Source: an uncultured Bacilli bacterium
GTDB taxonomy: Bacteria > Bacillota_I > Bacilli_A > RFN20 > CAG-449
Direction: 5' to 3'
NCBI GenBank assembly: GCA_944332075.1
Contig: CALVJL010000004.1
Location: 62,001-126,000, forward strand
DNA: 64,000 nucleotides
Shown here: positions 26,549 to 35,092 of the stretch, piece after piece
Position numbering within the stretch: position 1 is the stretch's first letter
Layout: each line of letters opens with the position of its first letter
Notes under the pieces: generated by a model
What the model saw: the letters and a program-made list of their open reading frames with translations, nothing else
Databases searched by the model: none
What the model was told of the DNA's origin: nothing
Position numbers and translations under genes: made by a program

Positions 26549-27712
26549 TTAACGATTAAGGCTAAAACAATAAAGAAGATTTGTTGTCTCTTTATAGCAA
26601 AGCACATAGCTTTCCCCCTCAATTGATTCATTATAAAGTCGATTATCAGCATCATAAATTAAATAATAATCATAATCTTTAATTGTCAATTGATAAGATA
26701 CCGGCAAATTCATATAGATAGTAGGTTCAAGCTGTTTAGTAAATGAGGAGGAATTAATAACTTTCATCACTTCGCTTTGATCAGAAAATCTAACCATCAT
26801 TTGAAAATTACCTTTTCCGTCAACGACTAAATAATCGCAGTATCCTTCATCTGGAAAATCTAAATGGACTATCTCGGAAACTTCATCAACATATTTAAAA
26901 TCCGTTTTAATTGCCGCCTCTGGAGAGAAACTCATCGATGCAAAAATGAAGGTTATTATAAACATTATAATTCCTCCAATTATATTCTTTTTGCAGCGAT
27001 ATCTTTTTCTAAGAGCAACCCCTAAGATAATCGACAAAGCAGGTATAATTAATAAAAAGAAGAAAACATAAATAAATTTTAATGTTAGATACGGAAATTC
27101 TGGAATAGGGGAAGCCGCCACCATTAAACTTATCAAAATAATACCGATAAAAGGTGTAAGTAACGATAAAGTAAACAATGCAATTAGCGAATAATAAATT
27201 CCATCTTTTGTGATTGATATTTTATTGGTTTTAATTAATGTTTTTAAAATAGCTTCTTGATGAGAAGAAATATTCTTTTTTTCTAAAGCTATAACAACAT
27301 CGTAAAAAAAGATATAGATATTATCTTTATCAGTAAGCATTTTTTTGATTTCATCATATTTTTTTTCAAAAGAGAACTTTGAAGTATCAGAAATAAGTTC
27401 TCCAGAAAAATCGCTATATGAAAAACGATATATTAGTTTGCTATTCGGTTTAGTAATAAGTGATTCCTTAACCGCTGTTTTAATTCTTACAAAATAACTT
27501 ACTACTAAAATTATCAAAAATATAATCAAGAAAATAGGTATTAGTACAAACAATTTATTAACATTACTTACCGAAATAAATACAATGGCTAACAAACAAA
27601 TAACCGCGCTTATAACAAATGGTAATAGGGCTTGTTTCATCAGCGAAGTATTCGTTTTTAAAAGATATTTCTCATCGTATGAGACTTCACCTTCTAAAAA
27701 AATATTATCCAT
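26549..27712 (-). CDS. Membrane protein of unknown function
   Basis: A 387-aa protein with about five membrane helices: a pair at about 28-48 and 52-72, a central group at about 175-198, 208-230 and 245-265. The N-terminal loop (about 80-165) and the C-terminal domain (about 270-387) are soluble. The C-terminal domain is rich in aromatic residues (DYDYYLIYDADNRLY). The start MDNIFLEGEVSYDEKYLL has ribosome binding site GAGGTAAAGGGT. I recognise no family. It is monocistronic and lies behind a 195-nt leader that ends in an intrinsic terminator, so its expression is probably attenuated. Confidence 0.8.
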   Translation of the reverse strand: MDNIFLEGEVSYDEKYLLKTNTSLMKQALLPFVISAVICLLAIVFISVSNVNKLFVLIPIFLIIFLIILVVSYFVRIKTAVKESLITKPNSKLIYRFSYSDFSGELISDTSKFSFEKKYDEIKKMLTDKDNIYIFFYDVVIALEKKNISSHQEAILKTLIKTNKISITKDGIYYSLIALFTLSLLTPFIGIILISLMVAASPIPEFPYLTLKFIYVFFFLLIIPALSIILGVALRKRYRCKKNIIGGIIMFIITFIFASMSFSPEAAIKTDFKYVDEVSEIVHLDFPDEGYCDYLVVDGKGNFQMMVRFSDQSEVMKVINSSSFTKQLEPTIYMNLPVSYQLTIKDYDYYLIYDADNRLYNESIEGESYVLCYKETTNLLYCFSLNR

Positions 27713-27742
27713 ACCCTTTACCTCTTCTATATATTTAAAGTA

Positions 27743-27907
27743 TAAAAAAACTCCTCGTTCCTTTCAAGACAATATTTTTTCTCTACGAGGAGTCTTTTTC
27801 TAAAACACCTAGTCCTTTTTTCAGAAGATTATTACTTCACGTAACATCGGTTATCTCCGCCTTTTCTTCAGCTTTCAGAACTCGTGTAATATACTTCTCT
27901 TTTCTAA
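27743..27907 (-). promoter_or_regulatory. Attenuator-like leader of the 387-aa membrane gene
   Basis: Promoter TTGACT (27936-27941), 16 bp, TATATC (27914-27919). The transcript forms a closed domain of about 75 nt: AGAAG..ATTAC-ACG (27883-27898) pairs with CGT..GTAAT..CTTCT (27823-27841). Inside is a CGG-AGATAA-CCG hairpin and the purine-rich GCTGAAGAAAAGGCGGAG segment. Then AAAAAAGGACTAGG and a terminator follow (9-bp stem ACTCCTCGT/ACGAGGAGT, 27750-27758 and 27785-27793, seven U). The gene starts 31 nt after the U-run. This is a riboswitch-like or attenuator layout. I could not assign it to a known class. Confidence 0.6.
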
Positions 27908-28017
27908 CTTCATGATATAAAGCATTTTTGAAAAAAGTCAACATGCTTTTTAATATTTATAGTCATGTGTTTATATTTTTTAGCAAATTTAACCTGTTTT
28001 TCAAAAAATTTACTTAT

Positions 28018-28050
28018 TTTTTTATAAAAAAGCATGGCCGAAGCCATGCT
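28018..28050 (-). terminator. Terminator of rubrerythrin
   Basis: 8-bp stem AGCATGGC/GCCATGCT with a 4-nt loop, followed by TTTTTTATAAAAAA on the minus strand. Confidence 0.85.
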
Positions 28051-28070
28051 GATTATCTACAAAGAGAATA

Positions 28071-28724
28071 TTAATAGTTATTTGCGTCTGCAAGTTCAAA
28101 GTATGCTTGTGGATGTAAGCAAACTGGGCAAATCTTTGGTGCTTCGCTTGCGATAACGAGGCAGCCGCAGTTACGGCATTTCCAAGTATGGATACCTGTC
28201 TTCTTAGCAAAGACTTCAAGGTTTTCAACATTCTTTAATAAAGCGAGATATCTTTCTTCGTGATGTTTTTCAATTGCAGCGACACCGCGGAATTGTTCTG
28301 CTAATTCATGGAAACCTTCTTTATCTGCTGTTTCAGCAAATTCTTTATACATTTCGGTCCATTCATAGTTTTCACCAGCTGCTGCAGCTTTTAAGTTTTC
28401 AGCTGTTGAGCCTAATTCACCTAAAGCCTTGAACCATAATTTAGCATGTTCTTTTTCGTTGTCAGCTGTTTCTAAGAATAAAGCTGCGATTTGTTCATAG
28501 CCTTCTTTTTTAGCAACTGAAGCAAAATAAGTATATTTGTTTCTAGCTTGTGATTCACCAGCAAAAGCTGTTTGAAGATTCTTTTCTGTTTGAGTACCTT
28601 TTAATGATGGTTTTTCATCAATTACTTCGAGAGCGTCTCCGCCTTTTTTGCAAACTGGGCAAATTGGATTAGCTTCATCTGATTGGAAAACGTGTCCACA
28701 GACTTTGCATCTAAATGTTTTCAT
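28071..28724 (-). CDS. rbr: Rubrerythrin with rubredoxin domains at both ends
   Basis: A 217-aa peroxide-reducing iron protein. An N-terminal rubredoxin-like domain has C6-x2-C9 and C22-x2-C25. The central diiron ferritin-like domain has the expected EEs in [34 protein letters not shown] and [13 protein letters not shown] second rubredoxin-like domain closes the protein (CRNCG ... CPVCLHP). Most rubrerythrins have one rubredoxin domain; two are less common. The perR gene lies 45 nt upstream, and a Fur/PerR-type palindrome in that gap (28758-28773) suggests PerR control. Ribosome binding site AGGAGGAGAATTTAAG. Confidence 0.94.
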   Translation of the reverse strand: MKTFRCKVCGHVFQSDEANPICPVCKKGGDALEVIDEKPSLKGTQTEKNLQTAFAGESQARNKYTYFASVAKKEGYEQIAALFLETADNEKEHAKLWFKALGELGSTAENLKAAAAGENYEWTEMYKEFAETADKEGFHELAEQFRGVAAIEKHHEERYLALLKNVENLEVFAKKTGIHTWKCRNCGCLVIASEAPKICPVCLHPQAYFELADANNY

Positions 28725-28757
28725 AAACTTAAATTCTCCTCCTATGTTACCTTAAGT

Positions 28758-28773
28758 TTCTGAACTGTTCTAA
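28758..28773. promoter_or_regulatory. PerR-box-like site upstream of rubrerythrin
   Basis: TTCTGAACTGTTCTAA is an imperfect palindrome. It matches the site at perR's own promoter at 12 of 16 positions, sharing the GAAC--TTCTAA core. It overlaps the perR stop codon and lies 34 nt before the rubrerythrin start. Confidence 0.6.
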
Positions 28774-29135
28774 AGTTTCTTTTGGCAAAGATAACATATT
28801 CCATAGTATAGAACTTGTTTTTTATGGTAATAATTACCATTTGCATCGAAGAAGTTTAATTTTTCCTCTTGGCTTGGAACATCAATCAAATTTCCACATT
28901 CTTCACATAGTAAATGATCATGCGGTTGAAGATTTCTGTCAAAATGATCAGGTAAGCCAGGAATTCTAATTCTTCTGATGTATCCATTCTCTACTAAATA
29001 GTTCAAACTGTTATAGACGGTTGCAAATACCATCGTTGAATTATTTTTTTTGACTTCGCTAAAAATTTCTTCCACTTTTAAGTGGTCCGGAGTCGAATTA
29101 ACAATGTTATAGATCAACTGTCTTTGCTTTGTCAT
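28770..29135 (-). CDS. perR: Fur-family peroxide regulator (PerR type)
   Basis: A 121-aa metalloregulator. The winged-helix DNA-binding domain contains TMVFATVYNSLNYLVENGYIRRI. The C-terminal domain has the HDHLLCEECGNLIDV metal and zinc segment and a second CYLCQ zinc pair. Neighbouring rubrerythrin and a matching operator favour PerR over Fur. The N-terminus is short, beginning directly at TKQRQLIY; an in-frame TAA lies just upstream of the ATG, so no longer form is possible. There is no obvious ribosome binding site. The operator overlaps the promoter start, so it probably represses itself. Confidence 0.88.
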   Translation of the reverse strand: MTKQRQLIYNIVNSTPDHLKVEEIFSEVKKNNSTMVFATVYNSLNYLVENGYIRRIRIPGLPDHFDRNLQPHDHLLCEECGNLIDVPSQEEKLNFFDANGNYYHKKQVLYYGICYLCQKKL

Positions 29136-29137
29136 TT

Positions 29138-29186
29138 TTTAGAACCATTCTAAATTTATTTTACTCTCATAACCTAATTAAGTCAA
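29138..29186 (-). promoter_or_regulatory. perR promoter with PerR-box-like operator
   Basis: TTGACT (29181-29186), 17 bp, TAAAAT (29158-29163) on the minus strand. A palindrome TTAGAACCATTCTAA (29139-29153) covers the predicted start site. Its spacing (two 6-bp arms and 3 bp between) resembles the Fur/PerR box, although the half-sites TTAGAA/TTCTAA differ from the Bacillus consensus TTATAAT. Confidence 0.65.
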
Positions 29187-29297
29187 CTTAAATCAATAAT
29201 AAAAATGGTAATAAAAAATTTAAGATATAGTTTTTGTAATCTGTTTATATTTTATTAAAGATTTTAATTATAATTAAAGTAATTGAGGGATTATTCT

Positions 29298-30245
29298 ATG
29301 AAATTAAAAAACATTTTTCTTCTCAGCTTAACGTCAATAATACTTGTTAGCTGCCAGCAACCACGTATCGACTCTAATGTTATTTCAGTGGATATGCCTT
29401 TTTATCAAATGGCGGAATTACCGGAATTTCAAGGAGTTTTTGATGACTTATTAGTTGGTAACGACTGGTTATATAACGAAACGCCTAAAACCGCGCAGAT
29501 ATCGCAAAAGGCTTGGAATCCCGATGACTGCGTATATGGTTTGACAGCTTTATCAAATCAAGCAAAAAGCGGTGAAACAATTCATTATGAAATCTATAGC
29601 GAAGAAGAAAGACAAGCTAACAAAGATTTAGACATGGCTTCTCTTTACTGCCTTCATAGCGATGAAAAGAAACCATTCGTCTTACTCCTAGCCGGAGGAG
29701 GTTTTTCTTCTGTTTGTACACCGTTTGAATCGCTTCCTGCCGCGGCTTACTTTAACGAATTAGGTTATACAGCCTTCTGTTTAACTTATCGCGTCGCGAA
29801 TAATTTTGGAAAACCAGTTCCTACTTTAATGGAAGATGTCGCTGCTGGTGTCAAATTTATTGTTGATAATGCCGAAAAATTAAATGTAGAAGTAGACAAT
29901 TACATAATCGGTGGTTTTTCCGCTGGAGGAATGACAGCAAATATGTGGTCAAAAAAAGATAATGGATATGGAAAATATAACTTGCCAAAGCCTGGCATGT
30001 CGATGATGATTTATGGCTATGATGAAAATTATCTTGATGAAGATTTTCCTAAAGCTTTTATCCGTCAATGCAATAATGACCAATACTTTTCACATGATGC
30101 ATATTATAGTTATTTAGATAAATTAAAAACTTTAAATATCTCATATGAAGCAAAAATGGTAAATTGTATCCACGGATTTGGCTTAGGAACTGGAACAGAT
30201 GCTGAAGGATGGATAGACGAAGCGTTAGCTTTTTATAATAATTAA
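29298..30245 (+). CDS. Lipoprotein alpha/beta-hydrolase (esterase)
   Basis: A 315-aa secreted lipoprotein. It starts MKLKNIFLLSLTSIILVSC, where LVSC is a lipobox and Cys19 the lipidation site. The mature part is an alpha/beta-hydrolase: AGGGFSS is the oxyanion segment, IGGFSAGG (about 205-212) the nucleophile elbow and HGFG the catalytic His. This resembles small carbohydrate-deacetylating or xylan esterases (BD-FAE/acetyl esterase group). The start at 29298 has GAGGGATTATTCT upstream. A GH5 enzyme follows 58 nt later with a nearly identical ribosome binding region, so the pair probably acts on an acetylated polysaccharide at the cell surface. Confidence 0.88.
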   Translation: MKLKNIFLLSLTSIILVSCQQPRIDSNVISVDMPFYQMAELPEFQGVFDDLLVGNDWLYNETPKTAQISQKAWNPDDCVYGLTALSNQAKSGETIHYEIYSEEERQANKDLDMASLYCLHSDEKKPFVLLLAGGGFSSVCTPFESLPAAAYFNELGYTAFCLTYRVANNFGKPVPTLMEDVAAGVKFIVDNAEKLNVEVDNYIIGGFSAGGMTANMWSKKDNGYGKYNLPKPGMSMMIYGYDENYLDEDFPKAFIRQCNNDQYFSHDAYYSYLDKLKTLNISYEAKMVNCIHGFGLGTGTDAEGWIDEALAFYNN

Positions 30246-30303
30246 TGTAAAGTTTAAATGTTTATGATTAAATTATAATTAGAGATATAAGAGGGATTAA
30301 CTT

Positions 30304-31605
30304 ATGGTAAAAAAGAGCAAAGTAAAACTTGTATTAAAAATAATTTTATGGATTTTGATTGTAATAATCTTAATTCCAGTCATCGGATTTTTTATTCTCT
30401 GCTTCATTGATCCAAATCCATATCGCCCTAATAAAATAGATAACCCTAATGGATATGTTCAGGCAGTAGGCACCAATCTCTATGATGGCGAAGGCAATAT
30501 TTTAAGACTTGAAGGTGTCAATTTAGGTGACTGGTTTGTCCAAGAAGCATGGATGGCTTCTGCGACAGTCGGTGATTATGATACAAGTTTATATACTCAA
30601 AAAAGAGCTTTAGAAGCTATGGCGGATAATCCAAATTTAACCGCGGAACAAATCGATGCTGTTGAAAAACTCTATATTGATAATTTCATTACAGAAGATG
30701 ATTTTAAAACTATCGCCGATTTAGGAATGAATACAGTTAGAATTAATTTTAGCTATCTCAATATCACAACCGATGGAGAAACAATTAAAGAAAATGGTTT
30801 TGAAAAATTAGATTGGGCAATTGAGATGTGTAATAAATATAATCTCTACTGCGTTGTCGATCTCCATGGAGCGATTGGTTCACAAAACCAAGATATCCAT
30901 TCCGGGGATGATTCACAATGGGCTCTATACACCACGCCGGAATACCGCGAAAAAACTATTAATCTTTGGAAAACAATTGCAACGCATTTTAAAGACGAAA
31001 AAATTATCGCTGGTTACGATTTACTTAATGAACCACGCCGCGCTCCAGGTAAATACGCTGGAAAAATCAATTTTGATTATTATGACGAACTCTATGAAGC
31101 TGTAAGATCAGTTGATCCTAACCATATGATTTTTATGGAATGCTTCACCTTCCCAATTCACGGAGTAAACCCAAGAACTTATGGCTGGGAAAATGTTTGC
31201 TACGAATACCATATCTATAACCAAACAACTCTATCACAAGAAACAACACTTTATTTCTATAAGGCTCTACATAATTTAATGGATTATGATGTCCCTGTTT
31301 ACATCGGAGAATTTAATGCTTGGGATGATTTAGGTGATTGGCAAGCTACCTTAGATTTTTTTGAAAAGCTTGGATGGTCATACTCTTCTTGGACATATAA
31401 AACCAATAAATATATGTACAATATTATTCCTGCTAATAAAACAAGAGGTTCATGGGGTATCTTTGAATTAAACTTAGAGCCCGTTGATTTATCAACAGCA
31501 ACCTATGAAGAAATCGTAAATACCTATAGCCAAGTCGGAACAGAAAACGCTGAACCAAGTTATTTATACTCATTCTATAAAAATTACTTTGCTAATAGAA
31601 AATAA
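30304..31605 (+). CDS. Membrane-anchored glycoside hydrolase family 5
   Basis: A 433-aa enzyme with an N-terminal membrane helix (about 10-34) and the catalytic domain outside. GH5 signatures are LEGVNLGDWFVQEAWM, NTVRINFSY, VVDLHGAIGSQN, LLNEP with the acid/base Glu near 242 and YIGEFNAW with the nucleophile Glu near 336. This resembles the exo-beta-glucanase type of GH5 (LEGVNLG and DLHGAPGSQN pattern). It lies downstream of the lipoprotein esterase and is followed by a bidirectional terminator. Ribosome binding site GAGGGATTAACTT. Confidence 0.93.
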   Translation: MVKKSKVKLVLKIILWILIVIILIPVIGFFILCFIDPNPYRPNKIDNPNGYVQAVGTNLYDGEGNILRLEGVNLGDWFVQEAWMASATVGDYDTSLYTQKRALEAMADNPNLTAEQIDAVEKLYIDNFITEDDFKTIADLGMNTVRINFSYLNITTDGETIKENGFEKLDWAIEMCNKYNLYCVVDLHGAIGSQNQDIHSGDDSQWALYTTPEYREKTINLWKTIATHFKDEKIIAGYDLLNEPRRAPGKYAGKINFDYYDELYEAVRSVDPNHMIFMECFTFPIHGVNPRTYGWENVCYEYHIYNQTTLSQETTLYFYKALHNLMDYDVPVYIGEFNAWDDLGDWQATLDFFEKLGWSYSSWTYKTNKYMYNIIPANKTRGSWGIFELNLEPVDLSTATYEEIVNTYSQVGTENAEPSYLYSFYKNYFANRK

Positions 31606-31611
31606 AAAAAG

Positions 31612-31645
31612 AAACATCAAGGTTAATCCCTTGATGTTTTTATTT
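31612..31645. terminator. Bidirectional terminator GH5 / TetR
   Basis: 11-bp stem AAACATCAAGG/CCTTGATGTTT. The plus strand continues TTTATTTC and the minus strand TCTTTTTTTATT. The TetR stop codon lies inside the loop. Confidence 0.85.
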
Positions 31646-32162
31646 CTTCTATTGTTTTTTTGGGGTCACCAATTAATAAGCTTTCTAATTTCTTTTCCGC
31701 TTCTTCGATTGGAACTTCATAATCACCAATGATTACCCCAATAATAAATCCAGAACTAGCGCCTCCATAATAATATGCTTCTAATTCATTTATTTGAGAG
31801 TTTCTACCTAGATTCTTAATTCCTTCGTAGCAGACATTAAATAAAAATCTTTGGACTCTCTCTATTAACCCTCTTCGCACGAGCAACCGAAAGAATTCAC
31901 GATAATCATAAAAAATTTCTAAAAATCCTCTTATGGTTGATTGAATATTAAAATTAAACGATTTTTCTTTACGCATTTTTGCGAAAATACTCAAAATATA
32001 ATCATCAATAACTTCATCTAGCGATGAATAATAACGGTAAAACGTCGATCTAGCTATCCCGGCTTTTTCTGTTAAATCAGTAATACTAATCTCTTTTATT
32101 ATCTTTTTATTTAATAATTCAATCAAAGCTTCTTGGATATACTCTTTATATCTTTTTATCAT
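31623..32162 (-). CDS. TetR-family regulator
   Basis: A 179-aa repressor. The N-terminal HTH reads EISITDLTEKAGIARSTFYRYYSSLDEVI (residues about 22-50), typical TetR with the FYRYY pattern. The C-terminal domain is helical and resembles the TetR_C group of DhaS-like regulators. It lies after nrdDG on the same strand with 68 nt between, and converges with GH5. The target is not evident from position. Confidence 0.9.
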   Translation of the reverse strand: MIKRYKEYIQEALIELLNKKIIKEISITDLTEKAGIARSTFYRYYSSLDEVIDDYILSIFAKMRKEKSFNFNIQSTIRGFLEIFYDYREFFRLLVRRGLIERVQRFLFNVCYEGIKNLGRNSQINELEAYYYGGASSGFIIGVIIGDYEVPIEEAEKKLESLLIGDPKKTIEEIKTSRD

Positions 32163-32230
32163 AAAATCTCATTTCTTGATTTTATCTTAGCAAATGTAAA
32201 TCAAAAAGAAAAGAGAGCATAAACGCTCCC

Positions 32231-32773
32231 TTAATCCATAGAAGTTTGTTTAACAATATAAGGAATAATTCTTTTTTCTTTTAAAGTTGACGGTAAATCA
32301 ATTAATCTTTGATTTTCCGATCCGCGATACTCAAGCATTAAATTTTTTTTACTTTCAATAAATGGTCCATCGACTAATACATCTATATAAGACAATATCT
32401 CATCGGTAAACTTTGTATGCTTTCTGCCGTCTTTTGGAAGAATATCTTGATCCAAAATATAGCCGGTATAGCACCAAACGCTTTTAGCTGGATATGTTTT
32501 CTTTATTCTTTTTAATAAATTGCAAACTGTTTCTTGGTTTTCTTCTTCAAAAGGTTCGCCGCCTAATAAAGTAAATCCATCGATATAATCAGGTTTAAGT
32601 AAATCTATTATGTAGTCTTCAACTTCTTTAGTATAAAGATCACCATAACGAAAATCCCATGTCTGTTCATTAAAGCAACCTTTGCAGTGATTGCGGCATC
32701 CTGAGACAAACAGAGATACTCTAACTCCTAATCCGTCTGCAACATCACAGTTTTTAATATTTCCGTAATACAT
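32231..32773 (-). CDS. nrdG: Anaerobic ribonucleotide reductase activating enzyme
   Basis: A 180-aa radical-SAM enzyme that installs the glycyl radical on NrdD. The SAM/4Fe-4S motif is in SGCRNHCKGCFNEQTWD (CxxxCxxC with aromatic neighbour). GFTLLGGEPF is the SAM-binding GGE motif. It overlaps the nrdD stop by one base, so the two genes are translationally coupled. Confidence 0.96.
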   Translation of the reverse strand: MYYGNIKNCDVADGLGVRVSLFVSGCRNHCKGCFNEQTWDFRYGDLYTKEVEDYIIDLLKPDYIDGFTLLGGEPFEEENQETVCNLLKRIKKTYPAKSVWCYTGYILDQDILPKDGRKHTKFTDEILSYIDVLVDGPFIESKKNLMLEYRGSENQRLIDLPSTLKEKRIIPYIVKQTSMD

Positions 32774-34929
32774 TATAAATGCAATACTCTATCTCTAATT
32801 TCCTGAGTACGTCCTTGGTTCCAGAATTGCGAACCGATATATCCGCATGTTCTTCTAGCGACGTTCATCTTGCTTTGATCTCTGTTTCCGCATTGAGGGC
32901 ATTCCCAGAATAATTTTCCATCTTTATCTTCTTTAATTTGAATTTCACCATTGTATCCGCAGACTTGGCAGTAATCGGATTTAGTATTAAGTTCTGCATA
33001 CATGATGTGATCATAGATATAGCGGATAACTTTTAATACTGCTGGAATATTGTTTTCCATATTTGGAACTTCAATATAAGAAATTGCTCCGCCTGGTGAT
33101 AATCTTTGGAACTGCGATTCAAATTCAAGTTTCTTAAAGGCGTCAATATGTTCAGAAACAACGATATGATAAGAGTTAGTAATATAGTTCTTATCAGTGA
33201 TACCTTTAATAATACCAAATCTCTTCTGCAAGCATTTTGCAAACTTATAAGTAGTTGATTCAAGCGGTGTTCCGTAAAGTGAGAAATCAATATGTTCCTT
33301 AGCTTTCCAATTCGCACAGGCATCATTCATATGCTGCATGACTTCTAAGGCAAATGGTGTTGCTTCTGGATCGGTATGTGATTTTCCTGTCATATACTTT
33401 ACACATTCGTATAATCCAGCATAACCTAAAGAAATAGTTGAATATCCGTTATAGAGGAGTTTATCGATAGTTTCGCCTTTCTTCAATCTAGCTAAGGCAC
33501 CATATTGCCAAAGGATTGGAGCGACATCTGATTTAGTTCCTTTTAAGCGGTTATGACGGCACATAAGCGCCCGGTAGCAGAGATCAAGTCTCTCATCAAA
33601 AATCTTCCAGAATGAATTAAAATCACCTTTACTAGATAAAGCTACATCAACGAGGTTAATCGTTACTACGCCTTGGTTAAAGCGTCCATAGAATTGATAT
33701 TGACCTTTTTCATTCTTATAAGGTGTTAAGAAAGAACGGCAACCCATGCAGGTGTAGCAATTACCTTGTTTTAATTCGAGCATGATCTTTTCAGAAATAT
33801 AATCTGGGACCATTCTTCTCGCTGTGCACTTTGCAGCTAATTCAGTGAGGTAGTAATAAGGTGTGCCTGGATCGATATTGTCTGGTTCCAAAACATAGAT
33901 TAGTTTAGGGAATGCCGGAGTAATCCAAACGCCTTTTTCGTTTTTAACGCCTTGAATTCTTTGTCTTAAAATCTCTTCAGTTATTAAAGCGATATCTTTC
34001 TTTTCTTGCTCTGATCTCGCTTCATTGAGATACATAAAGATTGTGACAAACGGGGCTTGTCCATTTGTTGTTAATAAGGTGACTATTTGATATTGGATAG
34101 TTTGGACACCTCTTTTAATTTCTTCATTTAATCTCTTAGCGATGACTTCTTCGATGTGTTCTCTTGTAACATCGACACCTGCGAATTCTTCTTCGACAGC
34201 TTTTCTAATCTTTTGACGAGAAACTTCGACAAATGGCGCTAAGTGAGTGATAGAAATCGATTGTCCACCATATTGGTTAGATGCGACTTGAGCAATAATC
34301 TGTGTTGCAATGTTACAAGCCGTGGAGAATGACTTTGGTTTTTCAATCATTGTTCCCGAGATAACTGTTCCGTTTTGTAACATATCTTCAAGGTTAACTA
34401 AATCGCAGTTATGCATATGTTGAGCAAAGTAGTCAGCATCATGGAAGTGGATAATACCTTGTTCATGCGCTTCGACGATATCTTTAGGAAGTAAAATTCT
34501 CTTTGTGATATCTTTACTTACTTCACCAGCCATATAGTCTCTTTGAACAGAGTTAACTGTTGGATTCTTATTTGAGTTCTCTTCTTTAACATCCTCGTTA
34601 TTGCATTCGAGTAATGTTAAAATTTGTTGGTCAGTCGTATTAGCTTTTCTAGCTAACGCGCGTTGATAACGATATGTAATATATTTACGAGCGACTTCAA
34701 ATGCTTTATGGTCCATTATCTGATTTTCGACAAGATCTTGAACTTCTTCAACTGTCAGAATTCTTCCTTTTTCTAAGCAGAGCTTTTCAACGTTTTCTGC
34801 ACATTTTAAAACATCTTCATCAGATAATCTCTTTGTTGGGGTAACCTCGTGGTTTGCTCCTTGAATAGCGTTGATGATTTTTTGGATATCGAATTGAACT
34901 TCGGCTCCGCTGCGCTTAATGATTTTCAT
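32773..34929 (-). CDS. nrdD: Anaerobic ribonucleoside-triphosphate reductase
   Basis: A 718-aa class III reductase that makes dNTPs without oxygen. The N-terminal ATP-cone (about 1-90, KIIKRSGAEVQFDIQKI) is the allosteric site. The C-terminal zinc site has CQVCG and CPQCG. The glycyl radical loop is RRTCGYIGSQFWNQGR. All key elements look intact. A structured leader and a 30-bp palindrome lie upstream. Ribosome binding site AAGGGTTCATT. No aerobic class I or II reductase is seen in the window. Confidence 0.97.
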   Translation of the reverse strand: MKIIKRSGAEVQFDIQKIINAIQGANHEVTPTKRLSDEDVLKCAENVEKLCLEKGRILTVEEVQDLVENQIMDHKAFEVARKYITYRYQRALARKANTTDQQILTLLECNNEDVKEENSNKNPTVNSVQRDYMAGEVSKDITKRILLPKDIVEAHEQGIIHFHDADYFAQHMHNCDLVNLEDMLQNGTVISGTMIEKPKSFSTACNIATQIIAQVASNQYGGQSISITHLAPFVEVSRQKIRKAVEEEFAGVDVTREHIEEVIAKRLNEEIKRGVQTIQYQIVTLLTTNGQAPFVTIFMYLNEARSEQEKKDIALITEEILRQRIQGVKNEKGVWITPAFPKLIYVLEPDNIDPGTPYYYLTELAAKCTARRMVPDYISEKIMLELKQGNCYTCMGCRSFLTPYKNEKGQYQFYGRFNQGVVTINLVDVALSSKGDFNSFWKIFDERLDLCYRALMCRHNRLKGTKSDVAPILWQYGALARLKKGETIDKLLYNGYSTISLGYAGLYECVKYMTGKSHTDPEATPFALEVMQHMNDACANWKAKEHIDFSLYGTPLESTTYKFAKCLQKRFGIIKGITDKNYITNSYHIVVSEHIDAFKKLEFESQFQRLSPGGAISYIEVPNMENNIPAVLKVIRYIYDHIMYAELNTKSDYCQVCGYNGEIQIKEDKDGKLFWECPQCGNRDQSKMNVARRTCGYIGSQFWNQGRTQEIRDRVLHL

Positions 34930-35092
34930 AATGAACCCTTCTTTCTCGAAACGTAAAGGTCATAAAAAGAATAGAAAAATATAATCCCTTCCATCTTTTT
35001 CGGGTTATTCCCTTCCGTTTCAGTAAGGCTATCTTATCACAAGGGAATAACAATGGGAAGAATAAAACGTTTTTTATTATTTTTAAAAAATA
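34930..35092 (-). promoter_or_regulatory. Structured 5' leader of nrdD
   Basis: The leader holds an 11-bp perfect stem GTTATTCCCTT/AAGGGAATAAC (35004-35014 with 35041-35051) capping a 26-nt loop. An outer helix pairs CTTCCAT (34988-34994) with ATGGGAAG (35053-35060) with one bulge. The loop contains a TAAG/CTTA mini-stem. No terminator U-run follows directly, so any control would act on translation or through a protein. It matches no riboswitch I can name. Confidence 0.5.

Noticed and set aside
26455-26655. Small ORF overlapping the end of the 387-aa gene
   Set aside because: It lies in a different frame of a real gene, with no ribosome binding site and low-complexity composition.
27743-27907. 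Glycine or lysine riboswitch before the 387-aa membrane gene
   Set aside because: Short stretches resemble glycine (AAAAAGGAC) and lysine (GCTGAA) elements, but the conserved cores (CACCGAAGG..., lysine junctions) are missing.
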